Source: Kuschelorhynchus macadamiae
Taxonomy: Eukaryota > Arthropoda > Insecta > Coleoptera > Curculionidae
NCBI GenBank assembly: GCA_030620095.1
Contig: JAUTXW010003816.1
Location: 62,001-126,000, forward strand
Direction: 5' to 3'
DNA: 64,000 bases
A program made the position numbers and the translations under genes. Of this stretch, positions 10,749 to 22,379 are shown in pieces; position 1 is the first letter of the stretch; every line of letters starts with the position of its first letter. The notes under the pieces are model-generated. The model saw only the letters and a program-made list of their open reading frames with translations, did not search any database and was not told the origin of the DNA.

Positions 10749-12483
10749 GACTAATGGCCTTCGCGTTTTCTCTAAAGCAACAAAATGAAGCCCAACCTCC
10801 TTATCTGTATAACCTGAAAACTGTAGAAAATAACGTAGGTGTTTATTATCAACGGCAAACAACAGATTAAAAATATCAAATGATAAATGGAACCTTATAG
10901 TGTAGACATAAAAAAATTAAGGGAAACATTTTAAGCAGTTTATTAGATATAATAAATCAAGAAACGCTAGCAATGCGAACATTTTATGCAGATCTTAATG
11001 CCCACATTGGATTATTACGACAAATTTCTGATGATATAAAAAATAAGTCCGAAGAAAGAGTTAGATGTTTCTACAAAACCCTTACGTCGGTCGCCGTAAG
11101 AGAGGACTAATAAACAGAGACGGCGGTGTTTGGAAGTTTATAACAGACAACCTAGATGCATCGGATGGCGAATATTACAGTAAATGCATTAACAAAATAG
11201 GAAAGGATGAACACGAAGTATAGAACTTAATGAAAAAAACAAATAATGGTCACAACATCAGTAATTAAGAATTTCAATGAAACAATTAGAAGACTAAAAC
11301 TCGATGAACAAACATTTAACGACAATATAAAAACAATTGAATCTTTTATTCATGACATTTATGATGAAAATGGATATACACAAGTTCGATTTAAAGCAAT
11401 CGAAATATGTGAACAATTAACTCAATCTTTTCTTTTCATTAATAATCATTTAACCGATATATTAAACTCAATCACTTTCACGAGGTTAAAAATAATTCAT
11501 AATTCTATAATTACTCCTAAAGATATAGTAAAGTCTTAGGGACAATTACGCAAAACCTTCAAAAAGACAATTTACCGCTTTTTCCCGAGAAGAAAAAGTT
11601 GCCACTTATTTGGATATCATAGAGTTGTCAGCATTTCAAACATTTTCAAAACTGATTTTTGTAATAGATATTCTTCTAGTCGTAACAAAACTTATACAAT
11701 ATACAGATTATATCCTATTCCAATCAAAGATAATAGAACTAGGTTATATTACATATTAGCTACAACTCAAAAATATATTGCGAAAGGTGATGATTCAGAT
11801 CAGTTCATTACATTGCAAAATATTGACAATTGTAAAGAAATAATGCTTAATATAAAACTTTGTAAAAATGTATATCCTTGTTCCATTGATAATAATGCTA
11901 GTTGTGAAACACAACTTTTAAAAACTCAAAATTATAAAGAAAAACCTAAAAACTGCCAATTATCTTTAATCTATGCACAAGCACAAACACTATCCTAACA
12001 CCCCCAAGATATTCTGCTTGTATTGACACGACTCGAAAACAAGTCTCAATGATTAAAATTTCTGAATGGTATTACAATTACTCTTAAATAATTCAAATTT
12101 CTCACAACTAATAATCTAAAAAAAAAATTTAATATAAAACCTATAAAACTTAGTCAATTAAATTTAGACGATTTAGAAATAGCCAAACTCAAACTGGATC
12201 AGTATCCAGAGGACTTAGACAATTTAATTAACGAACCAGTTATAAATAAATACACCCCTTGGTTCACATATGTCTCTATTATTCTTATAATAAGAATAAT
12301 AATTATCTACGTTTTAAATAAATGCGGGAAGCGTCTTAGATGCACAAGAATTGGCCTAGACACTTCTTCAAGTCCACCACAAAAATATTACTTAGACGAC
12401 GTCCGCGTTTTCGAATAAACGAACAATTAGACGAAGACGAAAATACTGAATTTACTCATAACTTAAATAAAAATGTTGCTTAA
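10749..12483 (+). pseudogene. Errantivirus envelope (F-like) remnant
   Basis: A pyrimidine tract and CAG at 10,736-10,749 just before ATGGCC (10,753) fits the 3' splice site used for the spliced env message of errantiviruses. At about 11,086-11,105 a polybasic cleavage-type motif (RRKR) precedes a GLINRDGG segment, and NLDASDGEYY with a following Cys (11,145-11,190) is the conserved block seen in insect env and baculovirus F-type proteins. A heptad-like helix lies at 11,246-11,540. A membrane span (about 12,258-12,325, YVSIILIIRIIIIYVL) is followed by a short basic and acidic tail ending at 12,481-12,483. Several frame changes and stops lie between these blocks, so no functional glycoprotein can be made. 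Confidence 0.75.
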
Positions 12484-12534
12484 TCTCATTTACTCTATCA
12501 GAAATTACTGCCATGTAAAGCACTAACTTTGTTA

Positions 12535-12640
12535 TAAGGGGGAGTTGTTATATCAGAAATCTACCCCTTTTTTTATTCAAAAATACAAGTTATTATATTA
12601 TTACGCATTTGTAAAGGATGCAGATGTTTATCAAACTTAT
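12535..12640 (+). repeat. Polypurine tract and truncated 3' LTR of the errantivirus relic
   Basis: AAGGGGGAG at 12,535-12,543 is a polypurine tract and AGTTGTTATAT after it resembles errantivirus LTR starts (AGTT). About 100 bp remain before sequence character changes. The phrase ATCAGAAAT occurs just before and just after the tract. No matching 5' LTR exists in the window, so the LTR call rests on position and the tract only. Confidence 0.45.
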
Positions 12641-14175
12641 AACAAACAAAGGGTTAGACATTCGGCCCTGCGTGGAAAAAGGTAGTTAGGAATAGGGAAG
12701 GTTTACAGAGGAGGCCTACGCAAGATAAACTTGGCCTGAGGGTCCAAAGGGTCAGACCCTGAGAAAACATAGATTTTTGAAAAGTAAGCGGAGGAAGTCG
12801 CGACGCCCACGGAAAATCTAGGCCGCCGTTGCTGAGAACTCGGGAGACCGTCCGGAGAGAATGTTGAAAGGAGATCTGCATCTGGCGTCCCGGAAATTCC
12901 AGGTGACAGAAAACACCACAATAAACCCATCCCGAGGGAATTTCCCAGGAGACAAAGAGAAAGGGGGGTGTGCCGCCCCCTTAATCAACAAAGCCAGACG
13001 AGAAGAGTTGGAATACCAAAGAAAGAGAAAAACACAACGTTTCTAGAGGGTGACCTTCATCAGGGAAGGAAGCATCACCAAAAATAAAGAGTGAACATTA
13101 TGAATCCTCCTTCAGATGAAACAATGGATCACGCCACACGTATTTGGAGTGTGTCACCCCAGAAAGTGAGTATCCCTAGTAAACGTTCCAGGCATGGCAA
13201 GTGCTATAAAAGCAAGGCCCAAGGAAAAAACGAGGAGAAAACACGGAAGCCAAGATAATGACAAATGCCTCTCGGATTATGATTCATATCCGTATAGGCC
13301 CACACAAATAATGGAATCCCACGATTCAAATGGCTCCCTAACCGATCTAGGAGGAGAACAGCCGACAAAGAACTAGGCGCAAGCACCTAAGAGCGTTATA
13401 TCCGCAGGAATTATAAGTGGCGCACTATTAAGTCAAGGAAGAATGAATTGTGACTATCAAATCCGATACATACTTACCTGAAGACGGAAAAATTATGACA
13501 AATCTGCGAAACGTCGCACATGGGACGAGCCAGGATGATGCTGGCAGTGTCGTTGGAAACCTAACCCAGTACCTGCCACGGGTTCGAAAGTCATGTTCTC
13601 GCACAACGACTGAGCCAGACTTAACTGAAATCAAGAGAACTCTGAAGGAACGAATTCAGACAAAGAGAGCCCGGAGCCAAACCCCCGAGGGAACATGTCG
13701 CCCAACTTGAGGGGCTCGTCAAACAAGCGGCCATCTAAGTCAAGAAATTTGGAAAATAAAAAAACAAGAAGGACAAAGGAGGACCTGTTTCGACCAGACC
13801 AAGTCAAGTCGGAAGAACCACGTGCGTGTAACCCGGCATGTTATTCGCAGTACCCTATGACAATACTAAGAGCAACGATAATAGGACCTGCATACAACAC
13901 AACGTCAAGAATTAGTGGTACAGAATACATAAGCATATACCCTGACTGGAGACCAGGACCACCTCCGAAGGATCGTCAACCATTCTCACAGGCACAAAAC
14001 TCATTGGTTCATCCAGAGAAGACAAGAAGGTTGAGTTTAATACCAAGAAAAGACAACTGCACCAGACACAAGAAAAACCCAGGAGTCCACCACGAACAAT
14101 TGTCACTCCAGAACTAAGTCAAACATCAGAAGCATTTACGCATGTATAAACTGAGATGATGAATCACGAATATGG

Positions 14176-14480
14176 ATGTTAAGAGGAACCGCCAATTCTA
14201 TCTTGAACCGAACTCTTCGAGAACTCACGTTGTTGAACACACTGTTGATGACTGTGGAAGATTCACAAACAATGGTCCCACCACCTACCACACACTCCGG
14301 GGCTCGTACAGATAACCCACATCTGTTTCTCAATAAAATGAGAACATGCATCTTATAAATTGGCTATATACAACAGTAATCAGGTTGAATGGGATATGTT
14401 GAAAGTATTGACGCCGACGTTGCAAAAAAAAGGAGAAGAAATGCCAGAGCCAAATAAACTCGCAAAATGATAGAAAGAAT
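14176..14480 (+). pseudogene. Gag capsid-like remnant
   Basis: The frame from 14,176 reads TMVPPPTTHSGARTDNPHLFLNKM, matching the start of retrotransposon capsids (PPPTFSG...F), and after a frame change near 14,358 a continuation reads QVEWDMLKVLTPTLQKKGE (14,380-14,440), which fits the capsid helix rich in W, L and K. Downstream frames at 14,693-15,176 are not recognisable. Assignment is by eye. Confidence 0.45.
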
Positions 14481-16039
14481 AAAGGAATATATCAAAAAGG
14501 TTCCTTCGACACTTCCTACAGTATAATCAAATTACCCGGAAAGAAAGACCAAGAAAAGAAAACCGAAGAAAAGGGCAATAGAGCATTAGCCATCGAGAGC
14601 AATAGAGATTATCATAACAGCAATCAGTGGGACAAGAATTCGAGATAGGTTACCACTAGCTAGAAAATCCACTATCGACGAAGAGGATTAATATGTTATC
14701 ATTGTCTATGTACCCATCTGCAAAGAGATTGCCCACATATTCGGAAAAACGCCCTCTAAAAGAAAATTTCCAAGATAACTGGGAATCCAGACATAAACGT
14801 TTAAAAAACACTATAGTTGGAGAAAATGAAGATACCTGTTTTGATGTTAGCCAGTTAAAGCTTTTTCTTCGGCAATTGCGGATCTAAGCCCACAACGAGA
14901 ATAACAGTTACAACGGTTTAGCAATGTGCTAGATCATTGAAATTTAGGGAAGAAGAACGGCTACTATTCGATCAAGAAGACGTTGTAACTACGTACGAGC
15001 CAATGACGAATAAAGGCCATAGGGTACGGGGCCATGATCCTATGGCGGACAGCTCTGATTATTCCACCATTCCGCACGAGCTTCACAACAACCAGGAAAC
15101 ACATCATGCTGGGTCAACCACTGCTAGAACTCTCATACTAATTAATAATCAGCCAAATCTAGACAACCTGGGTTAATTCTCAGTCAGACTGAAATCTCAG
15201 TCTCTACAACCAGTGGCCCACCAGAGGAGGATGACCTCTAGTTCTATCAAGTGACCGGTGCCAATGCCAACCTGACCAGATATTTAGTTATACCCGGCAC
15301 TGCGATCCAGAACAGGATGCCACTGTCGTCCCTGTGTCCAATTAAAGATGATCAAAATACCTGTCAAAACCTTGAGTATTTTAAAAATGCTCTTTATAAT
15401 GATGTGAGCATCCAAGTAAAATTAGAAATGTACCTGAGCAGGAACTACACCAACCATGACCAGTCTAACCAGGTGACCAGCTCAATTGTGAAAACCCCGA
15501 CAGTGACAGACATTTCTATCCAGAGCTGTGAGCAAATCCATCTCCCGTTACCCAGACAGAAGATCACCTCCACACAGAACTCTGAACATGTCCAGCTCCC
15601 GTACTACCTATTAGATGAGAACTCTGCTTCGACCTGTGAACCTGTCCAGCTCTCGTTCATCCCAAACAATCATGTGTAACTATACCCCTGTTTACTTATT
15701 GTTCGTTCTATTTACTTATTTAATACTTACTTATTTGTCATTCTTTTTTTATTTTAAGTTAGCTAAATTACTTATACTTACCAGCTTAAAATTCAAGGCT
15801 TTGAACTGAGGAAGCATCCTTAGAAAACTAAATGTTATGAACGGAGGGAGCATCCCTAGAAAAATAATTAAAAGATCAATTAATTACGCAAAGAAAAGTT
15901 CAAAGTTACCATGTGGTAGGAATACCCTGTTAAAAGAAAACGAAATGAAGCAATGTTAACTCAAAATACGTTAAGTGGTAATGAAGTTGTATTAGGGTAA
16001 TTAAAGTCGGAAAATAAATAAATTGAAACCAACCTCCTT

Positions 16040-16300
16040 TCTGCCTAAATCCCCTCTCTGGGGGGTGGTCTCTGGCTATAAATAAGGCACCGAATTAGAA
16101 TGTTTAAGAGACAGAGTTGAGACCTTGTGGAGTGAAGATCTCTCTGCTCAAGTCGAAGACCTGGGGAACGTGCCCAGGCAAAGTACAAGTTTGGGTCTGG
16201 GGGCGAGCCATCCTCTGAGTATATTAAAGTAAAGTATTTGGATCCGGGGTCGAGCCGTCCTATGTGTAAATCAACTGTACCTAAAACTTTAAGAACCAAC
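16040..16300 (+). promoter_or_regulatory. LTR promoter region with TATA box
   Basis: TATAAATA lies at 16,077-16,084 in a locally GC-rich context after CTGGGGGGTGG, followed by a 200-bp G-rich leader with GTCGAG and GGGGTCGAGCC repeated twice (about 16,202-16,212 and 16,237-16,255). This is the arrangement of a U3/R/U5 region. The partner LTR was not found. Confidence 0.4.
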
Positions 16301-16329
16301 TGGTATACAAATATTACGAGAAGTTTTAG

Positions 16330-17010
16330 AAGTGATTTTTAATTTAAACTTTTTTAAAATTGGCATTTCAATGGAATCTACTACCGATATAGTTGCTCCC
16401 GAATCAAATAAAACTGTGATGTCCTGATCAAAAAGTTTAACTGAAAGATATGGACTAATATTAATTGTTTTTCCGACAAATAAAAGATAAATTTTATCAT
16501 CCCTGATAATATGCTTTTTTTATATAAACATCAGAAACCATTTATTCCAATCATTTTTATTAAAATATTTTAGCTTAAAATTGTCACTATTATTAACTGG
16601 TATAGCCTTATAAGCACGGTTGATTTATTTGCCATGGGATATATCAACCTCGTTTAATTTTTATAGCAACTCTTACCATCGTTGGACTCCACGTCTGGCT
16701 TACCACACTTAAAACATGCCCTACAATCATGGTATGTGATATAATAAACAGCAATCCCCACAGTTGATTATCTTTGTTGTACTGGCTGAATTATTTTGTT
16801 CCATTAGAATGACTCGCATTCGGTCTATTAATAAAGTTCTTATCACCAAAAGATGTATTTCGAAAATTAAATTATTATTGTTATTATGATTACGATTAAA
16901 TGACTCAGAAGGATTATTATTATTATCTCGATTAAAAAATGTAGAAGGAATATTATTGTTATTTCGATAAAACGATGTACAATTCTATTCAGAGAAAAGT
17001 GGAACACCTA
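16330..17010 (-). pseudogene. Gag zinc-knuckle and aspartic-protease relic of a third retroelement
   Basis: Reading the minus strand from about 17,000 down: an Asn-rich segment with repeated RN..NNN (17,000-16,830), then HDCRACFKCGKPD at about 16,735-16,690, a CCHC-type zinc knuckle with its third and fourth ligands disturbed, and then VLFDSGATISVVDS at about 16,420-16,380, the DSGA catalytic motif of a retroviral-type protease. Stops interrupt each part. RT is not present downstream: the relic ends near 16,330 against the LTR-like region. Confidence 0.6.
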
Positions 17011-17168
17011 ATTTAAGCTTATGTATGTAGGATTTTCGGTGCCACCAGAAAATGACTTTAGTTGATAAGTTGACAAAGTTACAATAATCTTTTTTGAAAT
17101 ATTTTTTACATATCCGTATTAATATTAAAATGTCTGTATAAATATAGATTATTAAAAATCAAAAAACG

Positions 17169-17941
17169 ATGGGAGTTAGAGGAAACATTAGAAAGGAAAG
17201 CAGATTCAGGATATAACAGGGTTCACAACGCAAAACAGGATGCGGGCCCTCATAGGTCACCTGAGACAAAATCCTTTGGCATTCTTTAAGGATGTGATTG
17301 CCACAGAATTTCCTGGATCGCAGCCCTCGGCCAATAACAATTCAGAATTGTGGAAAAAATGTTGCTGACGGAAGAGAGAAAACAGGGAATGCTAAACTTG
17401 AAGTCTTGAGCCGATGAAACACTTTTCAATCCACCTATAATGGCCAAATTCGTGTAAATCGGCCAGAGAGCAGTGGATTTCAAAAAAATATTTTCAAAAC
17501 TGGACTATTTTCTGTTAATGTATGGGGGATGGTCCACGGATTAGGCGTATATTATCGCATAGAAGGCAGGTTTAATGCAGAATATTATGAACATATTTTG
17601 CAACACATAATGCTTCCATCAGTCGCCCAACTGTATCTAAATAACCAACACGATAATTGTAATAATAACTGTCGATGCTGTCAATAATATAAGATAGTGG
17701 TTTCAGAATAATAATGTGAAAGTATTGCCTTGGTCTTCTTACAGATAGAGAACATTTAGGGATTAATAGTGGAAAAATATATAGACGTAACTTTAGGCCT
17801 CAAGATTCTGATGAACTGTGGGAAACAATCTATGAGTACTGGGAAGAACTTGATCTCAATATTGTGGTAAATATAATTAACTCAATGCCCAGCAGACTAA
17901 ATCAAGTAATCCAGAAAGAATGCGCTATGATAAAATATTAA
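17169..17941 (+). pseudogene. Tc1/mariner-type transposase relic
   Basis: Fragments in changing frames. The 17,505-17,630 stretch reads VWGMVHGLGVYYRIEGRFNA and then MLPSVAQLY, matching the Tc1 block (VWGcfs..G.g.l.rieG) before the second catalytic Asp; a degenerate QHDN follows. The C-terminal 17,790-17,941 reads NFRPQDSDELWE, WEELDLNIV, and NSMPSRLNQVIQKECAMIKY then stop, the conserved Tc1 ending. The N-terminal HTH is only hinted at from 17,169. Several stops lie between. Terminal inverted repeats were not located. Confidence 0.75.
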
Positions 17942-17944
17942 TTT

Positions 17945-18740
17945 TGTCTTGTTGATTGTTCTTGCTTATTTTAGTATTTTCCGTATTCATGTTAAATTTT
18001 GTTCTTCTTTATATCAAAATATATCATACACTTGTTTTAAATCTCGCTATATATTTATTTCCTCATCACCAATCAGGGTCATGATTATGCACATTGTCCG
18101 TGCACAAATGGCAGTTATTCTTGGGCTGCCAAAATAGGATAAAATTGTGTAATTAAATATTTTGTCGTTTTTTAAATTAACTATACATTTTAAAAATGGT
18201 TTATTTTTAAAAGTAAATTTTTTTATTAGATAAACAGACATTTTTCTAATTTTTGATTACAGAAAAAAGTTTCGGTTGTTTTTCTTCTAGAATCAAAATT
18301 AAAAAATATTTATTGATTGATTTATCTATACCTACATAATACCTAAAAAAAATCTATTTCTGAAATCGTTTATGTTTGGCATGGACGGTTTTTTTGTGAT
18401 ATAGGTGAAAGATAAGAAAAGATTTTTTGAAATTGCTCATAAAGTGATAAACTATATTTTTACTTTTATACAATACTTTTTGAATTAAATGGGATTTTAG
18501 AACAGTTCAATTTCCATAATATTCGAAATTTCATCTTTAAGGGCGTGAAAAAATAATGTATTTTTTTTACAATCTCTTTGTAATAAATGAGTTTTTTCAA
18601 CGACTCTCTTGTCCATGGCTTTGAAAAATATTCATTTAAAAATCAGTTACTAATTTTTTTGAAATTCCGTCCTAACTGGGTCAAATGTATTTTTACCTTT
18701 TATCAAGACTTCTTTATAGAAATATGTATAATCAACAGCA
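17945..18740. other. AT-rich intergenic stretch
   Basis: No gene or recognisable repeat. Long T and A runs only. Confidence 0.5.
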
Positions 18741-18748
18741 ACAGTTAT

Positions 18749-18820
18749 GGTACGAGTGGGGATCGAACCCGCACCTCTGGAACACTAGTCCACCGCTCTA
18801 ACGAATTGCGCTATCGTACC
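18749..18820 (-). tRNA. tRNA-Thr-like sequence (anticodon AGT), probably a retroelement head
   Basis: The minus strand gives a 72-base cloverleaf: acceptor GGTACGA/TCGTACC, D-arm with GCGC...GAGC, anticodon loop CTAGTGT (anticodon AGT), and a T-arm GCGGGTTCGATC. A box and B box of RNA polymerase III are kept. The T-stem has one mismatch and the D-loop differs from the other copies (ATTCGTT instead of ATTGGTT). Related copies occur at 41,717 and 42,071. All three are followed by GCTGTTGATTATA, which a genuine dispersed tRNA gene would not share, so I take it as a SINE or composite element head. It lies 90 bp downstream of the Penelope RT fragment in the same orientation. Confidence 0.55.
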
Positions 18821-18907
18821 ACTGTCCATGAGACCAAACAACAAAAAAATCATCTCTATATCTGAACTAGTGTTTTGGTTTTAGTGGAGCAGATGTTAGA
18901 GCAATAT

Positions 18908-19430
18908 CCTCAGACTTCCATAAAGATATTCGCTACCACAGGTGATAGAGGAGATTCCATAGCTGCCCCTGATGTTTGTTCATAAAAAGTTCCTTGAAAA
19001 ATGAAATATGTAGATGTAAGACGAGTTTCCACTAGCTTTATTAAATTCTTATCAAGATTATTATTATTATCCAGTATGTCTGATATAATGGAAGTTGAGT
19101 CGTTGACAGGAACATTTGTGTATAGGGATTCTACATCGCAATTGACTAAAATATCTTCGGAATCCAACTAGATTGTCTTAAATTTTTCCACGAAATGTGC
19201 AGAGTTTTTATTAACAGAATCCGTTTTTCTAGTAAATGGTACCTTTCTCTGTTTGATAGCAGAGAGTATGTATTTTTAAGTTTTAAGATAATTTAAAGAA
19301 TTAAATTCTAACAAGTGGTTGATTGGAAGAAAGGCAGTAAATTTAGTGTGCAAATCACCGGCAGTTCAGGGAGATTTGGATTTGATTTATATTTAGGGGC
19401 GCCAACAGCTCTGTACCAGTCGACTGTGAA
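18908..19430 (-). pseudogene. Penelope-like element reverse transcriptase fragment
   Basis: The minus frame 19,167-18,910 reads VNCDVESLYTNVPV (RT motif A, first catalytic Asp), an FQGTFYEQTSG segment, then AAMESPLSPVVANIFMEV, which is the G-x-P-x-G-S-PLSP-A-N-x-M block of Penelope-like RTs with the first glycine of MGS changed to Glu. Upstream, broken frames to about 19,430 include GAPKYKSNPNLPELP, equivalent to the LPKIHKP region. The YxDD motif and the GIY-YIG endonuclease that should follow are missing: the fragment ends 90 bp before the tRNA-like sequence. Confidence 0.75.
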
Positions 19431-20890
19431 CTGCCTTAGAGGATATGGGTACTACTCCTCAATACCACTGTGCGAAAATCACTTAAGTTAATTAAGTAAA
19501 ACCAAAAATAAAACTAGCTATATTCAACAAATAACATTTATTATAAATCTAGCACCCCCTCACAGTAAAGAAATGGCTTTGCAATTGTAAAATGATTTTA
19601 CAATAAAAAAAAATGCTAATAAAATATAACAACCAACCTTAGGAGAAGTTCAGTGACTATAACAAAATAATGTGCTAATAAGCCATGAGATCAGTTTTCC
19701 TACCTCACATGCTGAAAACCAGTGATGTAAAAGTGTGATAAGGATATTCAAATTATCAATAACAATCAAAGATATTAACTATTATAAGATGTAAATAAGC
19801 AAATATAAAAGGAGTTCAGTGCAAATAACTAACCGTGCTATAAAACACAGAACAAATGCATCTATGCGAATGTTCAGTAGAATCAGTCACCTAAGCAAGG
19901 AGGTGTATTAGTGGCTCGGCTAATATGTATTATGCTTTAAAACTTTTAATCAGCTTATGTGTTAAAGTAGGAAAAGAGACTGCAAAATTATAACTGTTAA
20001 TGGATGAGATATTTATTTATTCTTAAATCAAATCACTAACATTACATCTTAATCAGACCGCTCAACCATAGATTACACCAAATAGTTATCTTTATTTTAT
20101 ACGAACTTCTCAAATTCAGAACGCAATTAAATCAAAATATCACTGCATACGCAATCAGCAAATACACGATAACAAAGTCAATATGACATTGCATACATAT
20201 GCAGTATTCCCTCTCAATAATATACCTCGATAGAAAATAGTTAAAGGTATGCCACAGCTAGATCTTAAATTTAATATAACATCAAGGTGTGATCACACGT
20301 TGCTGCTACACAGTATGTTAAAAACAATACCACAAATGTACTGCAGAATGTAGATAAAAGCCGATAGATTATTGTGTCATAAGAACCAATATGATATTAA
20401 TGTAGTTATCATGACCCATAAACGCAATATATTTGTGATGACAGGCCAATAATCATGACTGACATGCACACCAGCAGTAGAAAAAGAAATATATTATAAA
20501 TAATAAAAGAATACTTTAAGGCCCAAAAGCACTATAAAAGGGCAATAAAGTATAGAATTGATCAGCATTAGATAATATCAATGCAGATCAATAAGTTATG
20601 CAATACAAAAGATTCTAAAACTATGATACTTATCTATACATCAATCAATGGCCGTGATTTGGAATGTCAAACTATAATATAAGAGGCACTACATCGAAGA
20701 AGGAATTGAAAAGTGACTTCACGAAGACATCTCCAGATCAGGAAATCAGGACACACACAAAATACTACGGTCCACCATAGGTAAAAGCTTCTGCTTCACC
20801 CAAATTAACAATTCCAGGTTTTAAACCCTAGCTAGCAAATCCTAAAATATTAAACACGTCTAAACTTTTAGCCCCAATAAAAAAAGAGAA
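19431..20890. other. AT-rich stretch between two Penelope fragments
   Basis: No coding potential or recognised repeat family. It separates the PLE RT piece (minus, 18.9-19.4 kb) from the PLE N-terminal piece (minus, 21.56-22.1 kb). It may be a later insertion or a second unrelated unit. Confidence 0.4.
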
Positions 20891-20896
20891 AAAAAA

Positions 20897-21139
<243 letters not shown>

Positions 21140-21360
21140 TAATATATTTAATTACCCAGAACCACGTACCGGGTTCAAAACAAAAAAAATATAGGAATAT
21201 TTTCCCAGCTTAGTTTCAATTAAACTAAAAATAAAAATTACAAATATACTTAAGGTAATCCATTAATGAAATTCAAAATACTATGCTTGTATAACTCAAC
21301 TTTGATATATGATAATATCAACTACAACCCCTTTAAGTTATATGCAATATATAAAGATAA

Positions 21361-21425
21361 GCAACATACTAGTTGAAAGACGAGTACAACTAGTGCCAAA
21401 ATGAATACACAAAACAATACCAGAG
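21361..21425 (-). repeat. Penelope-associated terminal motif
   Basis: The minus strand reads TATTGTTTTGTGTATTCATTTTGG, CACTAGTTGTACTCGTCTTTCAACTAGT. The same sequence, with few changes, is at about 42,180-42,232 on the plus strand; in both cases an (AT)n tract follows in the same direction. ACTAGTTG...CAACTAGT is itself a short inverted repeat. Confidence 0.7.
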
Positions 21426-21559
21426 TCACCAACAGGAGCAAAACCGATTTATTGATATTACATTAACCACAGTACAGCCCAAATAATTAAGAATCATAAT
21501 ATATGAACCACCCTTAAAACCTGGTAGACAGCAATGCAAAATATCAACACACAAGTACG

Positions 21560-22110
21560 AGAATAAGTAATAATTGAATTTTTAATGATCTTTGCTGTCT
21601 CATATCTGACTTCATAGGCTTGTTCCACTGGTAATCTTCTGATTGCTGCTTCAACAGAAGACACTATGTCTTCTACGGGAATGCTACACGATGCTATTGC
21701 AAATTTTTCTGCCTGTGCGTTGGTGATGTTGTCCAAAGTTGTAAATGTGGTTCTTTCTAGTCTAGAAGCTAATTTCAGATGAATTTATACTAGTTTCCGG
21801 GCATTTGTATCTAAATCACGACGTGTTGCGTTAATCCTTTCCCTAACTAATGCATTGCTAGCACGCTTATAAATATAATTAGCAGTTCTAGAAGTAATGT
21901 GATGTCTCACCTGTAGTTATTTCGGTACTACATCCTCATCTCGGTATATAAGAAGAAAGGTCAACTAGCAGAGTAATTTCTTCTTGCTGTTCCAAAGATC
22001 GCCAAGAGTTTTGGCATCCTTCTTGGTTTCCTCCCCATAGAGGTTAGCTAACATAGAACGGAAGCTTTCACGGCTTTGGTCAATTTTTGTATGTAATCTA
22101 TTGAAATATT
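21560..22110 (-). pseudogene. Penelope-like element N-terminal coding fragment
   Basis: Minus-strand broken frames give, in order, SRESFRSMLANLYGEE, DEDVVPK, QVRHHITSRTANYIYKRAS, ALVRERINATRRDLD, and then (21,736-21,560) DNITNAQAEK and EDIVSSVEAAIRRLPVEQA. This matches the region before the RT in insect Penelope-like elements: a block with xVP...L, a basic helix with LxRxRI, and the VExAIRRLP motif. A stop interrupts near 21,790 and 21,915. After 21,560 the reading leaves the family consensus, so the RT core is missing here. Confidence 0.65.
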
Positions 22111-22379
22111 TAACATACAAAAAATTTTAATAGAGATACGGGTTACGGTCTACATCACACGTGGAAACCGATCTTAACACAGAGTCACGGTTCAGTGAGC
22201 ACAAGTTGGGTATAAAAGCCCGCCTGAATGAGCTCATTCAGTGTTTCAGATTTCGTGGAGTAAAAGTCCCTAAAGATGCCTCGTGTATTCGAAGGTAAAA
22301 CGTCGGATAGTAATTCCAATCTGACGCGGTCTATTTCCAAAAACCAGATTTCTTCTTAACTTAATATCTTAGTTCTTAT

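Larger units (their letters stand above)
7207..12640 (+). mobile_element. Errantivirus-type Ty3/gypsy retroelement relic, 5' truncated
   Basis: The order protease, RT, RNase H, integrase, envelope on one strand is that of insect endogenous retroviruses (errantiviruses). No gag and no 5' LTR are present: the left edge abuts the tandem array at about 7.1 kb. Stops and frame changes occur in every gene, the RNase H is internally deleted and the integrase carries an insertion at 9.49-9.73 kb. A purine-rich tract (AAGGGGGAG, 12,535-12,543) lies 55 bp after env and the presumed 3' LTR starts there (AGTTGTTATAT) but is cut short at about 12.64 kb. The relic cannot be active. Confidence 0.85.
12650..16320 (+). 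mobile_element. Second LTR-retroelement relic, gag-like plus one LTR
   Basis: GC content rises sharply at about 12,650 and falls again after about 15,700. Short, basic, proline- and arginine-rich frames (12,861-13,046; 13,450-13,710; 13,695-14,117) precede a capsid-like stretch at about 14,270-14,460. No RT or integrase motif is seen, so pol appears deleted. At the right end, 15,790-16,320 has the makeup of an LTR: two purine-rich GGAGGGAGCATCC-like repeats, a TATAAATA box at 16,077-16,084, and GAGTTGAGACC-type sequence after it. Either a single internally deleted element or two fragments side by side. Confidence 0.45.

Noticed and set aside
18749..18820. Functional tRNA-Thr genes here and at 41,717 and 42,071
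   Set aside because: Each has at least one stem mismatch, two have C33, anticodons differ while the rest is alike, and flanks are shared on the 3' side. They behave as repeat copies.
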